DNA of 64,000 bases from Avibacterium paragallinarum (GTDB lineage Bacteria; Pseudomonadota; Gammaproteobacteria; Enterobacterales; Pasteurellaceae): positions 434,001-498,000 of the forward strand of contig NZ_UGHK01000001.1 in the NCBI RefSeq assembly GCF_900450705.1, written 5' to 3'. Of this stretch, positions 43,594-53,122 are shown in pieces; positions within the stretch are counted from its first letter, which is position 1; every line of letters begins with the position of its first letter. The notes below the pieces were generated by a model that saw only the letters and a list, made by a program, of their open reading frames with translations, did no database searches and was not told where the DNA came from. A program made the position numbers and the translations under genes.

Positions 43594-45507
43594 ATGATTT
43601 TATTTACCAATCTTTCGCTAAAACGTGGACAAACGACCTTACTAGAAAATGCCAATGCCGCCATTAATCCGAAGCAAAAAGTGGGCTTAGTGGGCAAAAA
43701 TGGCTGCGGTAAATCTTCGCTACTTGCCTTATTAAAAAAAGAAATCAGCCCCGAAAGTGGCGAAGTGAGTTACCCCACAAACTGGCAACTGGCTTGGGTG
43801 AATCAAGAGACCCCATCTCTTGCCATTTCCGCCTTGGATTATGTGATTTTAGGTGATCGCCAATATGTGGCATTACAGCAACAGTTAGAACAAGCCAATC
43901 AAAACAATGATGGCAATGCCATTGCACGCATTCACGAACAGTTGGATACCATTGATGCGTGGACGATTCAATCCCGTGCAGCGTCATTATTAAACGGCTT
44001 AGGCTTTAGCCAAGCAGAATTAAGCCAGCCCGTGAGTGCCTTTTCTGGTGGCTGGCGAATGCGGTTAAATTTAGCCCAAGCCCTATTATGCCCTTCCGAT
44101 TTGCTCTTGCTTGATGAGCCAACTAACCATTTAGATTTAGATGCGGTAATTTGGTTGGAACGCTGGTTGCAACAATATCAAGGCACATTGGTACTGATTT
44201 CACATGATCGCGATTTTCTCGATCCCGTTGTGGATAAAATTCTGCATATCGAAAATCAAAAAATTAACGAATACACGGGCGATTATTCTTCTTTTGAAAA
44301 ACAACGGGCGGAAAAATTAGCCCAACAAACCGCGTTATACCGCCAACAACAGCAAAAAGTGGCTCATTTGCAAAAATACATCGACCGCTTTAAAGCCAAA
44401 GCCACTAAAGCGAAACAAGCCCAAAGCCGAATGAAAGCCCTAGCCCGAATGGAGCTTATTGCCCCTGCTTATGTGGATAACCCGTTTACCTTTGAGTTTC
44501 GTGAGCCTTTGGCATTGCCTAACCCGTTGCTTTCAATGGAGAAAGTCAGTGCGGGTTATGAAAATAATGGGCAAATCACGGAAATTCTGAAACAAATCAA
44601 ATTAAATCTCGTCCCTGGTTTACGCATTGGTTTGCTGGGTAAAAATGGTGCAGGGAAATCCACGCTGATCAAATTATTAGCGGGAGAAATCACCGCACTT
44701 TCTGGCAATATTCAGCTCGCAAAAGGCGTACAACTTGGTTATTTCGCACAACATCAGTTAGATACTTTACGTGCGGAAGAAAGTGCCCTTTGGCATATGC
44801 AGCAACTCGCCCCACAACAAACAGAACAGCAATTACGCGATTATCTCGGCAGCTTCGCTTTCCACGGCGATAAAGTGAACGAACAGGTCGCCCATTTCTC
44901 GGGTGGCGAAAAAGCCCGCTTAGTGATAGCGTTAATTGTTTGGCAACGCCCGAATTTACTGTTGCTCGATGAGCCAACCAACCATCTAGATTTGGATATG
45001 CGACAAGCCCTCACCGAAGCCTTAGTGGATTATCAAGGCTCGCTGGTGATTGTTTCCCACGACCGCCATTTATTACGCAACACCGTTGATGAATTTTATT
45101 TGGTTCACGATGGGCAAGTGGAAGAATTTAAAGGGGATTTAGCGGATTATCAAAAATGGCTCAACGAACAAAATAGCCAAAGCCAACCCTCTGACAAAAC
45201 AGAAAATAACAAAGAAAGTAGCAGCCAAAATCGTAAAGAGCAAAAACGTAAAGAAGCGGAACTCCGCCAACAACTCGCCCCACTGCGAAAATCCCTTGCA
45301 CAATGGGAAAGTAAAATGGAAACCCTCTCGCAAAAACTGGCAGACATTGAGCAACAACTCGCCAACGGTGATCTGTACCAAGCAGAAATGAAAGAAAATC
45401 TCACCGCACTTTTAAAAGACCAAGCGGAATACAAAAAACAGCTTGAAGAAGTGGAGTTGGAATGGTTCAGTGTGCAGGAAAATATGGAGAAAATAATGGG
45501 GAATTAG
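43594..45507 (+). CDS. yheS: ABC-F family ATPase YheS
   Basis: A 637-aa cytosolic translation-factor-type ABC protein with two nucleotide-binding domains and no membrane part. Walker A sites are GKNGCGKSSLL near 35 and GKNGAGKSTLI near 351. Signatures are FSGGWRMRL and FSGGEKARLV, and each Walker B ends LLLDEPTNHLDLD. The interdomain linker (P-site tRNA-interaction motif region) is near 230-290, and a charged coiled coil occupies the last 100 residues. Domain order and tail fit YheS rather than Uup or EttA. Confidence 0.9.
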   Translation: MILFTNLSLKRGQTTLLENANAAINPKQKVGLVGKNGCGKSSLLALLKKEISPESGEVSYPTNWQLAWVNQETPSLAISALDYVILGDRQYVALQQQLEQANQNNDGNAIARIHEQLDTIDAWTIQSRAASLLNGLGFSQAELSQPVSAFSGGWRMRLNLAQALLCPSDLLLLDEPTNHLDLDAVIWLERWLQQYQGTLVLISHDRDFLDPVVDKILHIENQKINEYTGDYSSFEKQRAEKLAQQTALYRQQQQKVAHLQKYIDRFKAKATKAKQAQSRMKALARMELIAPAYVDNPFTFEFREPLALPNPLLSMEKVSAGYENNGQITEILKQIKLNLVPGLRIGLLGKNGAGKSTLIKLLAGEITALSGNIQLAKGVQLGYFAQHQLDTLRAEESALWHMQQLAPQQTEQQLRDYLGSFAFHGDKVNEQVAHFSGGEKARLVIALIVWQRPNLLLLDEPTNHLDLDMRQALTEALVDYQGSLVIVSHDRHLLRNTVDEFYLVHDGQVEEFKGDLADYQKWLNEQNSQSQPSDKTENNKESSSQNRKEQKRKEAELRQQLAPLRKSLAQWESKMETLSQKLADIEQQLANGDLYQAEMKENLTALLKDQAEYKKQLEEVELEWFSVQENMEKIMGN

Positions 45508-45593
45508 ACAATCCTATAAATTCTTTTAAAGTTAAATTTATCGGTAAATAGACATTATAGGAAAGGCGATATTGTTGCGTTACTTTTTCAATT

Positions 45594-45609
45594 TGTGAGC
45601 AAGATCACA
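45594..45609 (+). promoter_or_regulatory. CRP site before a truncated gene
   Basis: TGTGA-GCAAGA-TCACA has perfect arms. It lies about 180 bp before the strong ribosome-binding site of the cut gene at 45787, which was therefore probably catabolite-controlled. A tiny ORF (MEKVINFLFHF, 45731-45766) lies between but has no clear ribosome-binding site. Confidence 0.7.
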
Positions 45610-45786
45610 GCTGTTTTATGATTTTTATCATACCTCCTATTTGATACTGTTCTTTAAACTACAGCAAACTGTTTAAATTAAGATTAAGAAATAAGAACAT
45701 AATATTAAGGTTCATTGGTGAGTGGTAACAATGGAGAAAGTGATTAATTTCTTATTTCATTTCTAAATTATCACAGGGAGGAAAAT

Positions 45787-45830
45787 ATGCAGTTTAACTG
45801 GAGCGTAGATGGCAGTATTGTGATCTGCCC
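45787..45830 (+). pseudogene. 5' end of an unidentified gene cut by the IS3-family element
   Basis: A strong GGGAGGAAAA site precedes the ATG. Only MQFNWSVDGSI and one further base are native before the IS left end, too little to identify. The sequence on the other side of the IS belongs to maeB, whose N-terminus does not fit here, so the two sides were joined by a deletion or recombination. Confidence 0.6.
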
Positions 45831-45843
45831 CCAAAAAGTTAGA

Positions 45844-46650
45844 CTATATTCTAATTTCATTCAAGGACTGAGTTCTGTATTCCACAGGGCTTAGTCCTTT
45901 GAGCTTCACTTGAATACGCTCATTGTTGTAGTAATGAATGTACTCGTGAATCACTTTTTCAAGCTGTTCAAAGGTTTCAAACCGCTTGCCAAAGTAACAT
46001 TCCGTCTTCAATCGCCCGAAAAAGCTTTCCATCGCACCATTATCAAGGCAATTGCCTTTTCTCGACATACTTTGCGTAATACCGTGTTTTTTCAATATCT
46101 CCCGATAACCCATCATTTGATACTGCCATCCTTGGTCGGAATGCAGTATCGGTTTTTCCCCCGCTAATCGGTTCACCGCCTGGGTCAGCATTCTGGTTAT
46201 CTGCTCAAAACTCGGACTTCTCGCCACATCATAAGCAATAATTTCGTTATTAAACAAGTCTTTAATCGGCGATAAATACACTTTGCCTTCCGCACATTTG
46301 AACTCGGTGATATCCGTTACCCACTTCTCATTCGGCATCGTTGCCGTAAAATCCCGTTGCAACAGATTATCGGCAATGTGTCCCACTTTGCCTTGGTAAG
46401 AACGATATTTTTTCTGCTTACTTTTTCCTTTTAACCCCAAACGTTGCATTATCGCTTGCCCCCTTTTGTGGTTGATAATCAAGTATTTCCTTAATTCCAA
46501 GGTAATTCGACGATAACCATAATTTTCGTCATTTTTGCGATAAATTTCCTCTATTTTCTGTGAAATCGCTACATTTTTATCCGACTTTGGCTTGAGATGA
46601 TAAAAGAACGAACTGCGTGCCAATCCGATTAGCCTGAGTAACAATTCCAA
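45844..46650 (-). CDS. IS3-family transposase OrfB (InsK-like)
   Basis: A 268-aa catalytic part with an rve/DDE integrase core: WVTDITEF (D), [10 protein letters not shown] (D) and [10 protein letters not shown] (E). The N-terminal HTH_21 segment includes [12 protein letters not shown]. Upstream its open frame overlaps the end of orfA in the -1 frame through an A5G stretch, so the active product is probably an OrfAB fusion made by frameshifting. Confidence 0.92.
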   Translation of the reverse strand: MELLLRLIGLARSSFFYHLKPKSDKNVAISQKIEEIYRKNDENYGYRRITLELRKYLIINHKRGQAIMQRLGLKGKSKQKKYRSYQGKVGHIADNLLQRDFTATMPNEKWVTDITEFKCAEGKVYLSPIKDLFNNEIIAYDVARSPSFEQITRMLTQAVNRLAGEKPILHSDQGWQYQMMGYREILKKHGITQSMSRKGNCLDNGAMESFFGRLKTECYFGKRFETFEQLEKVIHEYIHYYNNERIQVKLKGLSPVEYRTQSLNEIRI

Positions 46651-46673
46651 CGGGAAACGCGAGCGTAAGGCAT

Positions 46674-47183
46674 TTACGATGACGGCTTTTTCTGCATTTT
46701 TTGTTGGTTGAGTTCCTGCAACTTTTTTAGCATTGCATTCTCCGCTTCTAATTCCAAAATTCGGTAACGCAAGCGTTCTTCTTCTGTTTTGGGCGTTGGT
46801 GGCATTTTAGGTGAGTTGAGTTTCATACTTGGACGACCTTTAGGTTTGAGTAATAACCCATCTATACCTTGTTTTTCAAAGCGTTGCAACCATTGACTAA
46901 TTATCCCTGAACTGGGGATATCAAAGCGAAAGCAGGCGGCTTCAGCGGAGCACTGGCCTTTTTTGATAGCTTGAATAACCTTTAATTTAAACTCAACAGA
47001 ATAACATCGTTTTTTACCTAACACAGCTAATCCATTGATTCCATTATGATTAAATTTCGCAATCCAACGTGCTAACGTGCTTTGGGGAAGCTGAAAATAC
47101 TGGCGAGTAAGCGAACGGTTTTTTCCATTTTGATGATAAAAGTCGAGCACTTGTTGTTTGAAACGTTGAGTATATTTAGTCAT
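46674..47183 (-). CDS. IS3-family transposase OrfA (InsJ-like)
   Basis: A 169-aa DNA-binding protein with two helix-turn-helix units ([19 protein letters not shown] and [20 protein letters not shown]) and a C-terminal leucine-zipper-like helix ([20 protein letters not shown]). This two-HTH layout is typical of the IS150 group. Confidence 0.9.
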   Translation of the reverse strand: MTKYTQRFKQQVLDFYHQNGKNRSLTRQYFQLPQSTLARWIAKFNHNGINGLAVLGKKRCYSVEFKLKVIQAIKKGQCSAEAACFRFDIPSSGIISQWLQRFEKQGIDGLLLKPKGRPSMKLNSPKMPPTPKTEEERLRYRILELEAENAMLKKLQELNQQKMQKKPSS

Positions 47184-47240
47184 AAAAAATCTGCACCTTA
47201 ATCAGTTGGTTGTTTAGTCCAACTTTTGGGGTGCAGATCA

Positions 47241-48488
47241 GAAATGAAATTAGCTGCGGTGTATGCCATTGCGGATCTTGCCTTGGCAGAGCAAAGCGAA
47301 GTGGTTACTTCCGCCTATGGTGGTGCAGAAGTGTCTTTTGGTCCAGATTATCTCATTCCAAAACCGTTTGATCCTCGTTTAATCGTAAAAATTGCCCCAG
47401 CGGTCGCGAAAGCTGCGATGGATAGCGGTGTGGCAACCCGCCCGATTGAAGATTTTGATGCCTATTTAGAGAAATTGACACAGTTCGTTTACAAAACCAA
47501 TCTCTTTATGAAACCTGTATTCGCCCAAGCGAAACAAGATAAAAAACGCGTTTTACTCACTGACGGGGAAGAAACTCGCGTATTGCACGCGGTGCAAGAA
47601 ATCGCCACTTTGGGCATTGCTCAGCCCGTGCTATTGGGACGCACGCATATCATCGCCGAGAAAATCAAAAAATTAGGCTTACACCTTGAAGCAGGGCGTG
47701 ATTTTGACATCATTGATATTGAAAATAACCCACATTATGAACAATGCTGGCAAAGCTATTACAACAAGCTGAAACGTCAAGGAATGACACCCGCAGGGGC
47801 AAAACGAAAAATGTTGCATAATCCGACCGCACTTGGTTCTGTGCTATTGGAACTTGGCAAAGCTGATGCAATGCTATGTGGATTAGTTGGGCCTTATCCT
47901 TCCCACTTGAATGCGATTAAAGAATTTAACGGCGTGAAAGCGGGAGCGATTCCAGCCACTGTAAACGGTTTGGTGCTGCCAACGGGCAACTTGTTTATTG
48001 CGGATACCTTTGTTAATCCAAACCCAACAGCGGAAGAATTAGCGGAAATCACCTTGATGTCAGCGGAAGAAGTTCGCCGTTTCGGTATTGAACCACAAGT
48101 GGCACTGGTTTCGCATTCCAATTACGGCAGTGCCAATGATGAAAACGCAGTGAAAATGCGTCAAGTGCTAAAACTAGTGCAAGAAAAAGCCCCTGATTTA
48201 ATCATTGATGGCGAAATGCACTGTGATATTGCGCTTTCCGAAAGTTTACGCAACGAAGTGATGCCAGATAGCCCGTTAAAAGGCGCAGCAAACTTGCTAA
48301 TTATGCCAACAATGGAAGCGGCGCGTATCAGCCTTAACTTGCTACAAGGCACCGCAACGCCAATCACCATTGGACCAATCTTAATGGGGGTAAATAAAAC
48401 TGCCCATATTTTAACCTCTGCCTCGTCCGTTCGCCGTATTATCAATATGGTCGCGGTCGCCGCAGTAAAAGCACAGCAAGAAGCTTAA
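47241..48488 (+). pseudogene. maeB: NADP-dependent malic enzyme, 3' part
   Basis: 415 codons covering the end of the malic-enzyme domain (MKLAAVYAIADLALAEQSEV, FGPDYLIPKPFDPRLIVKIA) and the whole C-terminal phosphotransacetylase-like regulatory domain (LMSAEEVRRFGIEP, IDGEMHCDIALSE, ILTSASSVRRIINM). The N-terminal catalytic region of roughly 340 residues is missing and replaced by the IS3-type element. It is not pta, because its first 80 residues are malic-enzyme sequence. The remaining protein cannot oxidise malate. Confidence 0.92.
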
Positions 48489-48532
48489 AAAAGAAAAGAG
48501 AGTTAGGGCAGATTTTCTGCCCTATTTATTTT

Positions 48533-49251
48533 GGGGCTGTCCTAGATAACTAGACTAAACTCCCTTTAACCAATTGTTTTAAAATAGAAATTTGACTTTT
48601 TATGTTGCTGTAATTAAAACGCCATTCACATTCCTTTAAATAAAGCTCAAAATGCGCTTTTGGGATACCATTAAATTTGCGTAAATGGCGTTTTGCTTGG
48701 CTCCAAAAATTCTCAATTCCGTTAATGTGGTTATGATTTTCAGCAAAATGTGTGCTGTGATTGATACGAAAATGACTAAATTCACTCACATCAAGCACGT
48801 CATAACTACGATAATTATCGGTGTAAACAATACTATCAGGCTTTACCTGCTCCCGAATAATGGGTAACAAGGTGGCAGATTGCGTATTTGGAACCGCAAC
48901 GGTATAAACCTTGCCATTGCGCTTGAGAAGCCCGAATACCGCAATTTTCCCTGCCGCACCACGACCACGTTTGCCTTTGCGAGCACCGCCAAAATAACTT
49001 TCATCGGCTTCAATTTCACCTTCAAACATCTCTAAGTGAAGGCTGTTTTGATAGATGAGTTGGCATAAACGATGAAAGTAATATGCGGCAGTCGTTTTGT
49101 TTACATTGACTAACTCTGCTGCTGTCCTTGCAGTAACACCTGCAACAAATAGCTCAATGAGTTTATTTTGTTTGTGCTGACTTAGACGACTTTTTCTCAT
49201 TGGTTCATTCTAACCTAAATAGATTTTTTAGTTGTTATCTAGGACAGTCCC
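48533..49251 (-). mobile_element. IS1016-type insertion sequence, copy 5
   Basis: A 719-bp element. Its right end carries one C-to-T change (GGACAGTCCC). Flanks TTTATTTT and TAATTTTT do not form a duplication. It separates the maeB fragment from an amino-acid ABC operon and may have displaced that operon from its native promoter. Confidence 0.95.
48550..49200 (-). CDS. IS1016-type transposase, intact (copy 5)
   Basis: Full 216-aa transposase, identical at protein level to copy 4 including the HRLCQ variant. Confidence 0.93.
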   Translation of the reverse strand: MRKSRLSQHKQNKLIELFVAGVTARTAAELVNVNKTTAAYYFHRLCQLIYQNSLHLEMFEGEIEADESYFGGARKGKRGRGAAGKIAVFGLLKRNGKVYTVAVPNTQSATLLPIIREQVKPDSIVYTDNYRSYDVLDVSEFSHFRINHSTHFAENHNHINGIENFWSQAKRHLRKFNGIPKAHFELYLKECEWRFNYSNIKSQISILKQLVKGSLV

Positions 49252-49327
49252 TAATTTTTTATTCTTTTTAAATCGCTTTTTCTCTTTTTAGAATGATTTC
49301 TACCCAACGTTTAAATGAGAAAATACG

Positions 49328-49990
49328 ATGAATTGGCACTATGTGATCGACAATCTCCCCAAATTTATTGAGGCAAGCCTGCTCACTCTGCACCTTGCCT
49401 TTTTGGGCATTTTCTTTTCCCTCATCATTGGGTTGATCTGTGCCGTTCTCACCAGCTATCGTCTGAAAGGGCTGAGCCTGCTTGCCAACGCTTATATTGA
49501 GCTTTCTCGCAACACCCCACTTCTCATTCAACTTTTCTTTCTTTATTTCGGACTATCCAAAATTGGCATAAAAGTTGATGGCTTCCACTGTGGCGTAATT
49601 GGGCTAAGTTTTTTAGGTGGAAGCTATATGGCTGAAGCCTTCCGTGCGGGCATACAAAGCGTTTCCAAAGGGCAAATTGAATCCGCCCTCAGCCTTGGGC
49701 TTAGCCCGTTGCAAGCCTTTATTTATGTCATCTTTCCACAAGCCTTCAGCGTTGCCATTCCTGCCATCGGGGCGAATTGTTTATTTCTGATCAAAGAAAC
49801 CTCTATCGCCAGTGCGATCGCGGTGGCAGAACTAATGTTTATGGCAAAAGAGCTGATCGGGCTTGATTACAAAACCAACGAAGCCTTATTTTTGCTGGTC
49901 GTCTTTTATCTGATCATTCTTCTGCCTTTTTCCTTGCTGCTCCGCTATGTGGAAAAACGCACGAACTACGCCAAACACGGGGGGAGCTAA
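49328..49990 (+). CDS. Polar amino-acid ABC transporter permease 1
   Basis: A 220-aa inner-membrane permease of the His/Glu/Gln (PAAT) family with about five helices. It has ELSRNTPLLIQLFFLYFGLSK near 57-77 and the EAA loop SALSLGLSPLQAFIYVIFPQAF near 117-138. It is the first gene of a four-gene operon and its stop overlaps the next ATG (TAATG). IS copy 5 ends 77 bp upstream, so promoter use may be altered. Confidence 0.88.
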   Translation: MNWHYVIDNLPKFIEASLLTLHLAFLGIFFSLIIGLICAVLTSYRLKGLSLLANAYIELSRNTPLLIQLFFLYFGLSKIGIKVDGFHCGVIGLSFLGGSYMAEAFRAGIQSVSKGQIESALSLGLSPLQAFIYVIFPQAFSVAIPAIGANCLFLIKETSIASAIAVAELMFMAKELIGLDYKTNEALFLLVVFYLIILLPFSLLLRYVEKRTNYAKHGGS

Positions 49991-50658
49991 TGGGATTAAC
50001 CATACTTTTTGAAGGAAATAACCTTGCTCGCCTACTCAACGGGCTAAAAATCACGGCAGAAATCGCTTTCATTTCCGTGCTGTTTTCCTGCGTGTTTGGT
50101 GTCTTATTCGGCATTGTGATGACAAGCAAACACACCGTGGTACGCTTTGTCAGCCGTGTTTATTTAGAAACCGTTCGCATTATTCCCCTGCTCGTGTGGC
50201 TTTTTATCGCCTATTTTGGTATGGCGAAATGGTTCGGTCTTCACCTCGACGGATTCAGCGTCTGCATACTGGTGTTCATTGTTTGGGGAACGGCTGAAAT
50301 GGGCGATTTAGTGCGAGGGGCATTACATTCTATCGAAAAACACCAACGAGAATCCGCTTACGCCTTGGGGCTTAACCGCACGCAAACCTTAATTTACATT
50401 TTACTCCCCCAAAGCCTCAAACGGGTTACACCAAGTGCGATCAACCTGTTTACACGAATGATAAAAACCAGCTCGCTGGCAATGTTAATCGGTGTTTTAG
50501 ACGTGGTGAAAGTGGGGCAACAAATTATTGAAACCTCATTATTTCGTGCTCCCTCCGCCGCATTTTGGATCTACGGCGTGATTTTTGGTTTGTATTTTCT
50601 CATCTGCTACCCGCTTTCGTTGTTTTCACGCTACATCGAAAATCATTGGGAAAAATAA
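49990..50658 (+). CDS. Polar amino-acid ABC transporter permease 2
   Basis: A 222-aa second permease of the heterodimer. The EAA loop is ESAYALGLNRTQTLIYILLPQSLK near 118-141, and ETVRIIPLLVWLFIAYFGMA near 57-76 matches the family N-terminal signature. Coupled by 1-bp overlap to permease 1. Confidence 0.88.
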   Translation: MGLTILFEGNNLARLLNGLKITAEIAFISVLFSCVFGVLFGIVMTSKHTVVRFVSRVYLETVRIIPLLVWLFIAYFGMAKWFGLHLDGFSVCILVFIVWGTAEMGDLVRGALHSIEKHQRESAYALGLNRTQTLIYILLPQSLKRVTPSAINLFTRMIKTSSLAMLIGVLDVVKVGQQIIETSLFRAPSAAFWIYGVIFGLYFLICYPLSLFSRYIENHWEK

Positions 50659-50668
50659 GGAATCAACA

Positions 50669-51433
50669 ATGGCATTATTACAACTCAACCAGCTCGCAAA
50701 ACAGTATCAAAAACACACCGCACTTCACGGCATTGATCTCACCGTGAATCAAGGGGAAGTGGTGGTGATCCTCGGGCCATCGGGCTGTGGAAAAAGCACG
50801 CTACTACGCTGTATCAACGGCTTAGAACCGATACAGCAAGGGGAAATCCTGCTACAAAATCACGGCATCTTAGGCAAAGATCTCCCTTGGGTTACCACCC
50901 GTCAGCACATCGGAATGGTCTTTCAAAGCTACGAATTGTTTTCCCACCTTTCCGTGATCGACAACATTTTACTCGCTCCAATGAAAGTGCAAAAACGCTC
51001 GCGTGCTGAAGTAGAACAACAAGCGGACGAATTACTGCAACGGGTCGGCTTGCTGGATCGAAAAAATGCTTACCCGAGAGAGCTATCAGGCGGGCAAAAG
51101 CAACGCATCGCCATTGTACGCGCCCTCTGTATGAAGCCCGAAATTATGCTATTTGACGAAGTTACCGCCGCCCTTGATCCTGAAATGGTACGCGAAGTGT
51201 TAGAGGTCATTTTACAGCTCGCCAAAGAGGGAATGACAATGCTCATCGTAACCCACGAAATGGCATTTGCTCGCCAAGTGGCAGATCGCATCATTTTTAT
51301 GGATAGCGGGAAAATCATTGAACAAAGCACACCCGCACAGTTTTTCACTAACCCTAGCTCAGATCGAGCGAAAAATTTTCTCAACATCTTAAACTACGAA
51401 CCAAGAGGAATTGACTATGAACAAAACATTTAA
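50669..51433 (+). CDS. Polar amino-acid ABC transporter ATPase
   Basis: A 254-aa ATPase of the GlnQ/HisP type. Walker A is GPSGCGKSTLL near 34-44, signature LSGGQKQRIAIVRAL near 135-149, Walker B EIMLFDEVTAALDPE and H-loop VTHEM. Asp/Glu after Walker B is Asp-Glu-Val rather than the usual Asp-Glu-Pro. The start at 50669 follows AAGGAA. Its last codons overlap the start of the binding-protein gene. Confidence 0.9.
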   Translation: MALLQLNQLAKQYQKHTALHGIDLTVNQGEVVVILGPSGCGKSTLLRCINGLEPIQQGEILLQNHGILGKDLPWVTTRQHIGMVFQSYELFSHLSVIDNILLAPMKVQKRSRAEVEQQADELLQRVGLLDRKNAYPRELSGGQKQRIAIVRALCMKPEIMLFDEVTAALDPEMVREVLEVILQLAKEGMTMLIVTHEMAFARQVADRIIFMDSGKIIEQSTPAQFFTNPSSDRAKNFLNILNYEPRGIDYEQNI

Positions 51434-52259
51434 AAAACTCACCGCACTTTTTGCCACCAGCTTATTTGCACTCGGGCTAACCGCTTGTAATGACAAAGAA
51501 AATGCCGAAAATCGGATCGAAGCCCTACAAAAAAACGGTACAGTTCGCATTGGCGTTTTCAGCGACAAACCGCCGTTCAGCTATGTGGATAATCAAGGCA
51601 AAAGCCAAGGCTTTGATGTGGAAATTGCCAAAGCTATCGGCAAAGATTTGCTCGGCGATGAAAACAAGGTGCAATATGTGCTAGTGGAAGCGGCGAACCG
51701 CGTGGAATATCTCCAATCAAATAAAGTGGATATTATCCTTGCCAACTTTACCGTAACCCCAGCCCGCCAAGAAGTAGTGGATTTTGCCAAGCCTTATATG
51801 CAAGTAGCATTGGGCGTGGTGTCCAAAGACGGAGCGGTGATCACCGACGTGAAACAGCTTGAGGGTAAAACATTGCTGGTAAACAAAGGCACAACCGCCG
51901 ATGCCTATTTCAGCAGAAACTACCCGAATATTAAGCTATTAAAATTTGAACAAAACACCGAAACCTTTGAAGCCCTCCGCGACGGACGTGGCGACGCCCT
52001 CGCCCACGACAACACCCTATTATTCGCGTGGGCAAAAGAAAACCCAAGCTTCACCGTAGGCATTAAAAACCTCGGCGATCAAGATTTCATCGCCCCCGCA
52101 GTGAAAAAAGGCAACACCCAACTCTTAAACTGGCTCAATGACGAAATAGTCAAACTCGGCAAAAACGGCACACTCAAACAAGCCTACGACAAAACCCTAC
52201 TGCCGATTTATGGTGATACTATTAAAGAAAGCGATGTTTTAGTGGATTATGCCAACTAA
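51417..52259 (+). CDS. Amino-acid-binding lipoprotein of the ABC transporter
   Basis: A 280-aa periplasmic solute-binding protein (family 3). The signal peptide ends in a lipobox LTAC, so it is membrane-anchored. The first lobe begins GTVRIGVFSDKPPFSYVDNQGK, and the signature GFDVEIAKAIGKDLLG is near 64-79. The binding residues suggest a polar or acidic amino acid or cystine, but I cannot choose. AAGAGG lies 8 nt before the ATG. The gene order permease-permease-ATPase-binding protein is complete. Confidence 0.88.
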   Translation: MNKTFKKLTALFATSLFALGLTACNDKENAENRIEALQKNGTVRIGVFSDKPPFSYVDNQGKSQGFDVEIAKAIGKDLLGDENKVQYVLVEAANRVEYLQSNKVDIILANFTVTPARQEVVDFAKPYMQVALGVVSKDGAVITDVKQLEGKTLLVNKGTTADAYFSRNYPNIKLLKFEQNTETFEALRDGRGDALAHDNTLLFAWAKENPSFTVGIKNLGDQDFIAPAVKKGNTQLLNWLNDEIVKLGKNGTLKQAYDKTLLPIYGDTIKESDVLVDYAN

Positions 52260-52276
52260 AATCCCCTAAAAGCAAA

Positions 52277-52344
52277 AAGTGCGGTGTAATTTCCACTATG
52301 TTTTTTCGCAATAAAAAACACAAAAAAAATCCCACCGCACTTTG
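52277..52344. terminator. Long inverted uptake-signal pair between the ABC operon and tusB
   Basis: AAGTGCGGT near 52278-52286 and ACCGCACTTTG near 52334-52344 flank an A/T-rich loop of about 47 nt containing T6. It is a possible bidirectional terminator at convergent gene ends. Confidence 0.5.
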
Positions 52345-52399
52345 TTTTGTTAGGGAAAACCTTAACCATTTCGCTAATTATTTTTCTTCCAGAGAAGCC

Positions 52400-52726
52400 T
52401 TACAACCCCACCTGCGGGAAATACTTTTCTGTTAAATCCACAAAATCGGTTAAAGAAATTGACCGCACTTTGCTTTGTTTCTTATCCGCCTCGTTATCTG
52501 TTTTATTATCCGTAAAGTGCGGTAGGATTTCGTGGAGGTTTCGGGCGGTGAGATCATTTTCCAACGCGTAGCAGGGTACGCTTAGTCGGGCGAAAAGGGC
52601 AGGGTGTTTGAGAGGGAGGAGTACGCCGTCTTGCCATAACACAAGACAATCCTGCGGGGTGAGATGAGCGAAGTGGCGGGTGAGGGTTTGGCTGTCATAA
52701 TCAGCTTTGGCGAAGGTGTAAAGCAT
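52400..52726 (-). CDS. tusB: tRNA 2-thiouridine synthesis protein TusB (DsrH family)
   Basis: A 108-aa subunit of the TusBCD hexamer that relays sulfur from TusA to TusE/MnmA for thiolation of tRNA wobble uridine. It starts MLYTFAKADYD and has LVLWQDGVLLPL in the core. The C-terminal 40 residues are longer and more charged than usual. Last gene of yheO-tusD-tusC-tusB. Confidence 0.85.
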   Translation of the reverse strand: MLYTFAKADYDSQTLTRHFAHLTPQDCLVLWQDGVLLPLKHPALFARLSVPCYALENDLTARNLHEILPHFTDNKTDNEADKKQSKVRSISLTDFVDLTEKYFPQVGL

Positions 52727-52759
52727 AATAATTTCCTGCAAAAAGAATGAAAAAGTGCG

Positions 52760-53122
52760 TCAAAAAGTCAGCACTTTTTCTGCCTGTTGTAGTTTTTCGA
52801 TTAATGCGGAACGCGGTAAGATTTCACAATCAAGCAGCCAATCCGCCTGTTCAAGCTGAAAGGCTTGCACCGATTGATGGCACAGGTAACGCTGTTCGAT
52901 GTCGTATAAATCCAGCAATTTGAAAGCTTGAGTGAAATTTTTTTGCAAAATTTGTTCGCTTTGCTGATTGGCAAGGATATTGAAAACCCCATCATCAAGG
53001 AAAAATACCGCAATTTCACTTTCATCACAAAAGGCGGTGGCGGCAAGCAGTGCGTCTAGCCCTTCGCGGCTCGTTGCTGTGCCATAGGGGGCTTGGGTAA
53101 ATACAAATACCAATTTAATCAT
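52760..53122 (-). CDS. tusC: tRNA 2-thiouridine synthesis protein TusC (DsrF family)
   Basis: A 120-aa DsrE-fold protein. It has the N-terminal [23 protein letters not shown] block and the [11 protein letters not shown] motif near 41-51. Its start overlaps the tusD stop by 4 bp. It is a structural partner in TusBCD. Confidence 0.9.
   Translation of the reverse strand: MIKLVFVFTQAPYGTATSREGLDALLAATAFCDESEIAVFFLDDGVFNILANQQSEQILQKNFTQAFKLLDLYDIEQRYLCHQSVQAFQLEQADWLLDCEILPRSALIEKLQQAEKVLTF

Larger units (their letters stand above)
45831..47240 (-). mobile_element. IS3-family insertion sequence (IS150 group)
   Basis: A 1410-bp element bounded by imperfect inverted ends TGATCTGCCCCCAAAAAGTT (left) and AACTTTTGGGGTGCAGATCA (right). 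It carries the usual orfA and orfB on the minus strand. The 3-bp flanks TTG and GAA do not match, so it has no target duplication and probably mediated a rearrangement. Confidence 0.9.

Noticed and set aside
45731-45766. Leader peptide MEKVINFLFHF
   Set aside because: No convincing ribosome-binding site, no terminator after it, and the downstream gene is destroyed.
47241-48488. Phosphotransacetylase (pta) gene
   Set aside because: The first 80 residues and the ending are malic-enzyme MaeB sequence, in which a Pta-like domain is normal.
49470-49477. CGTCTGAA in the first amino-acid permease as a neisserial uptake word
   Set aside because: Only the 8-bp core matches and it occurs once. This is expected by chance.
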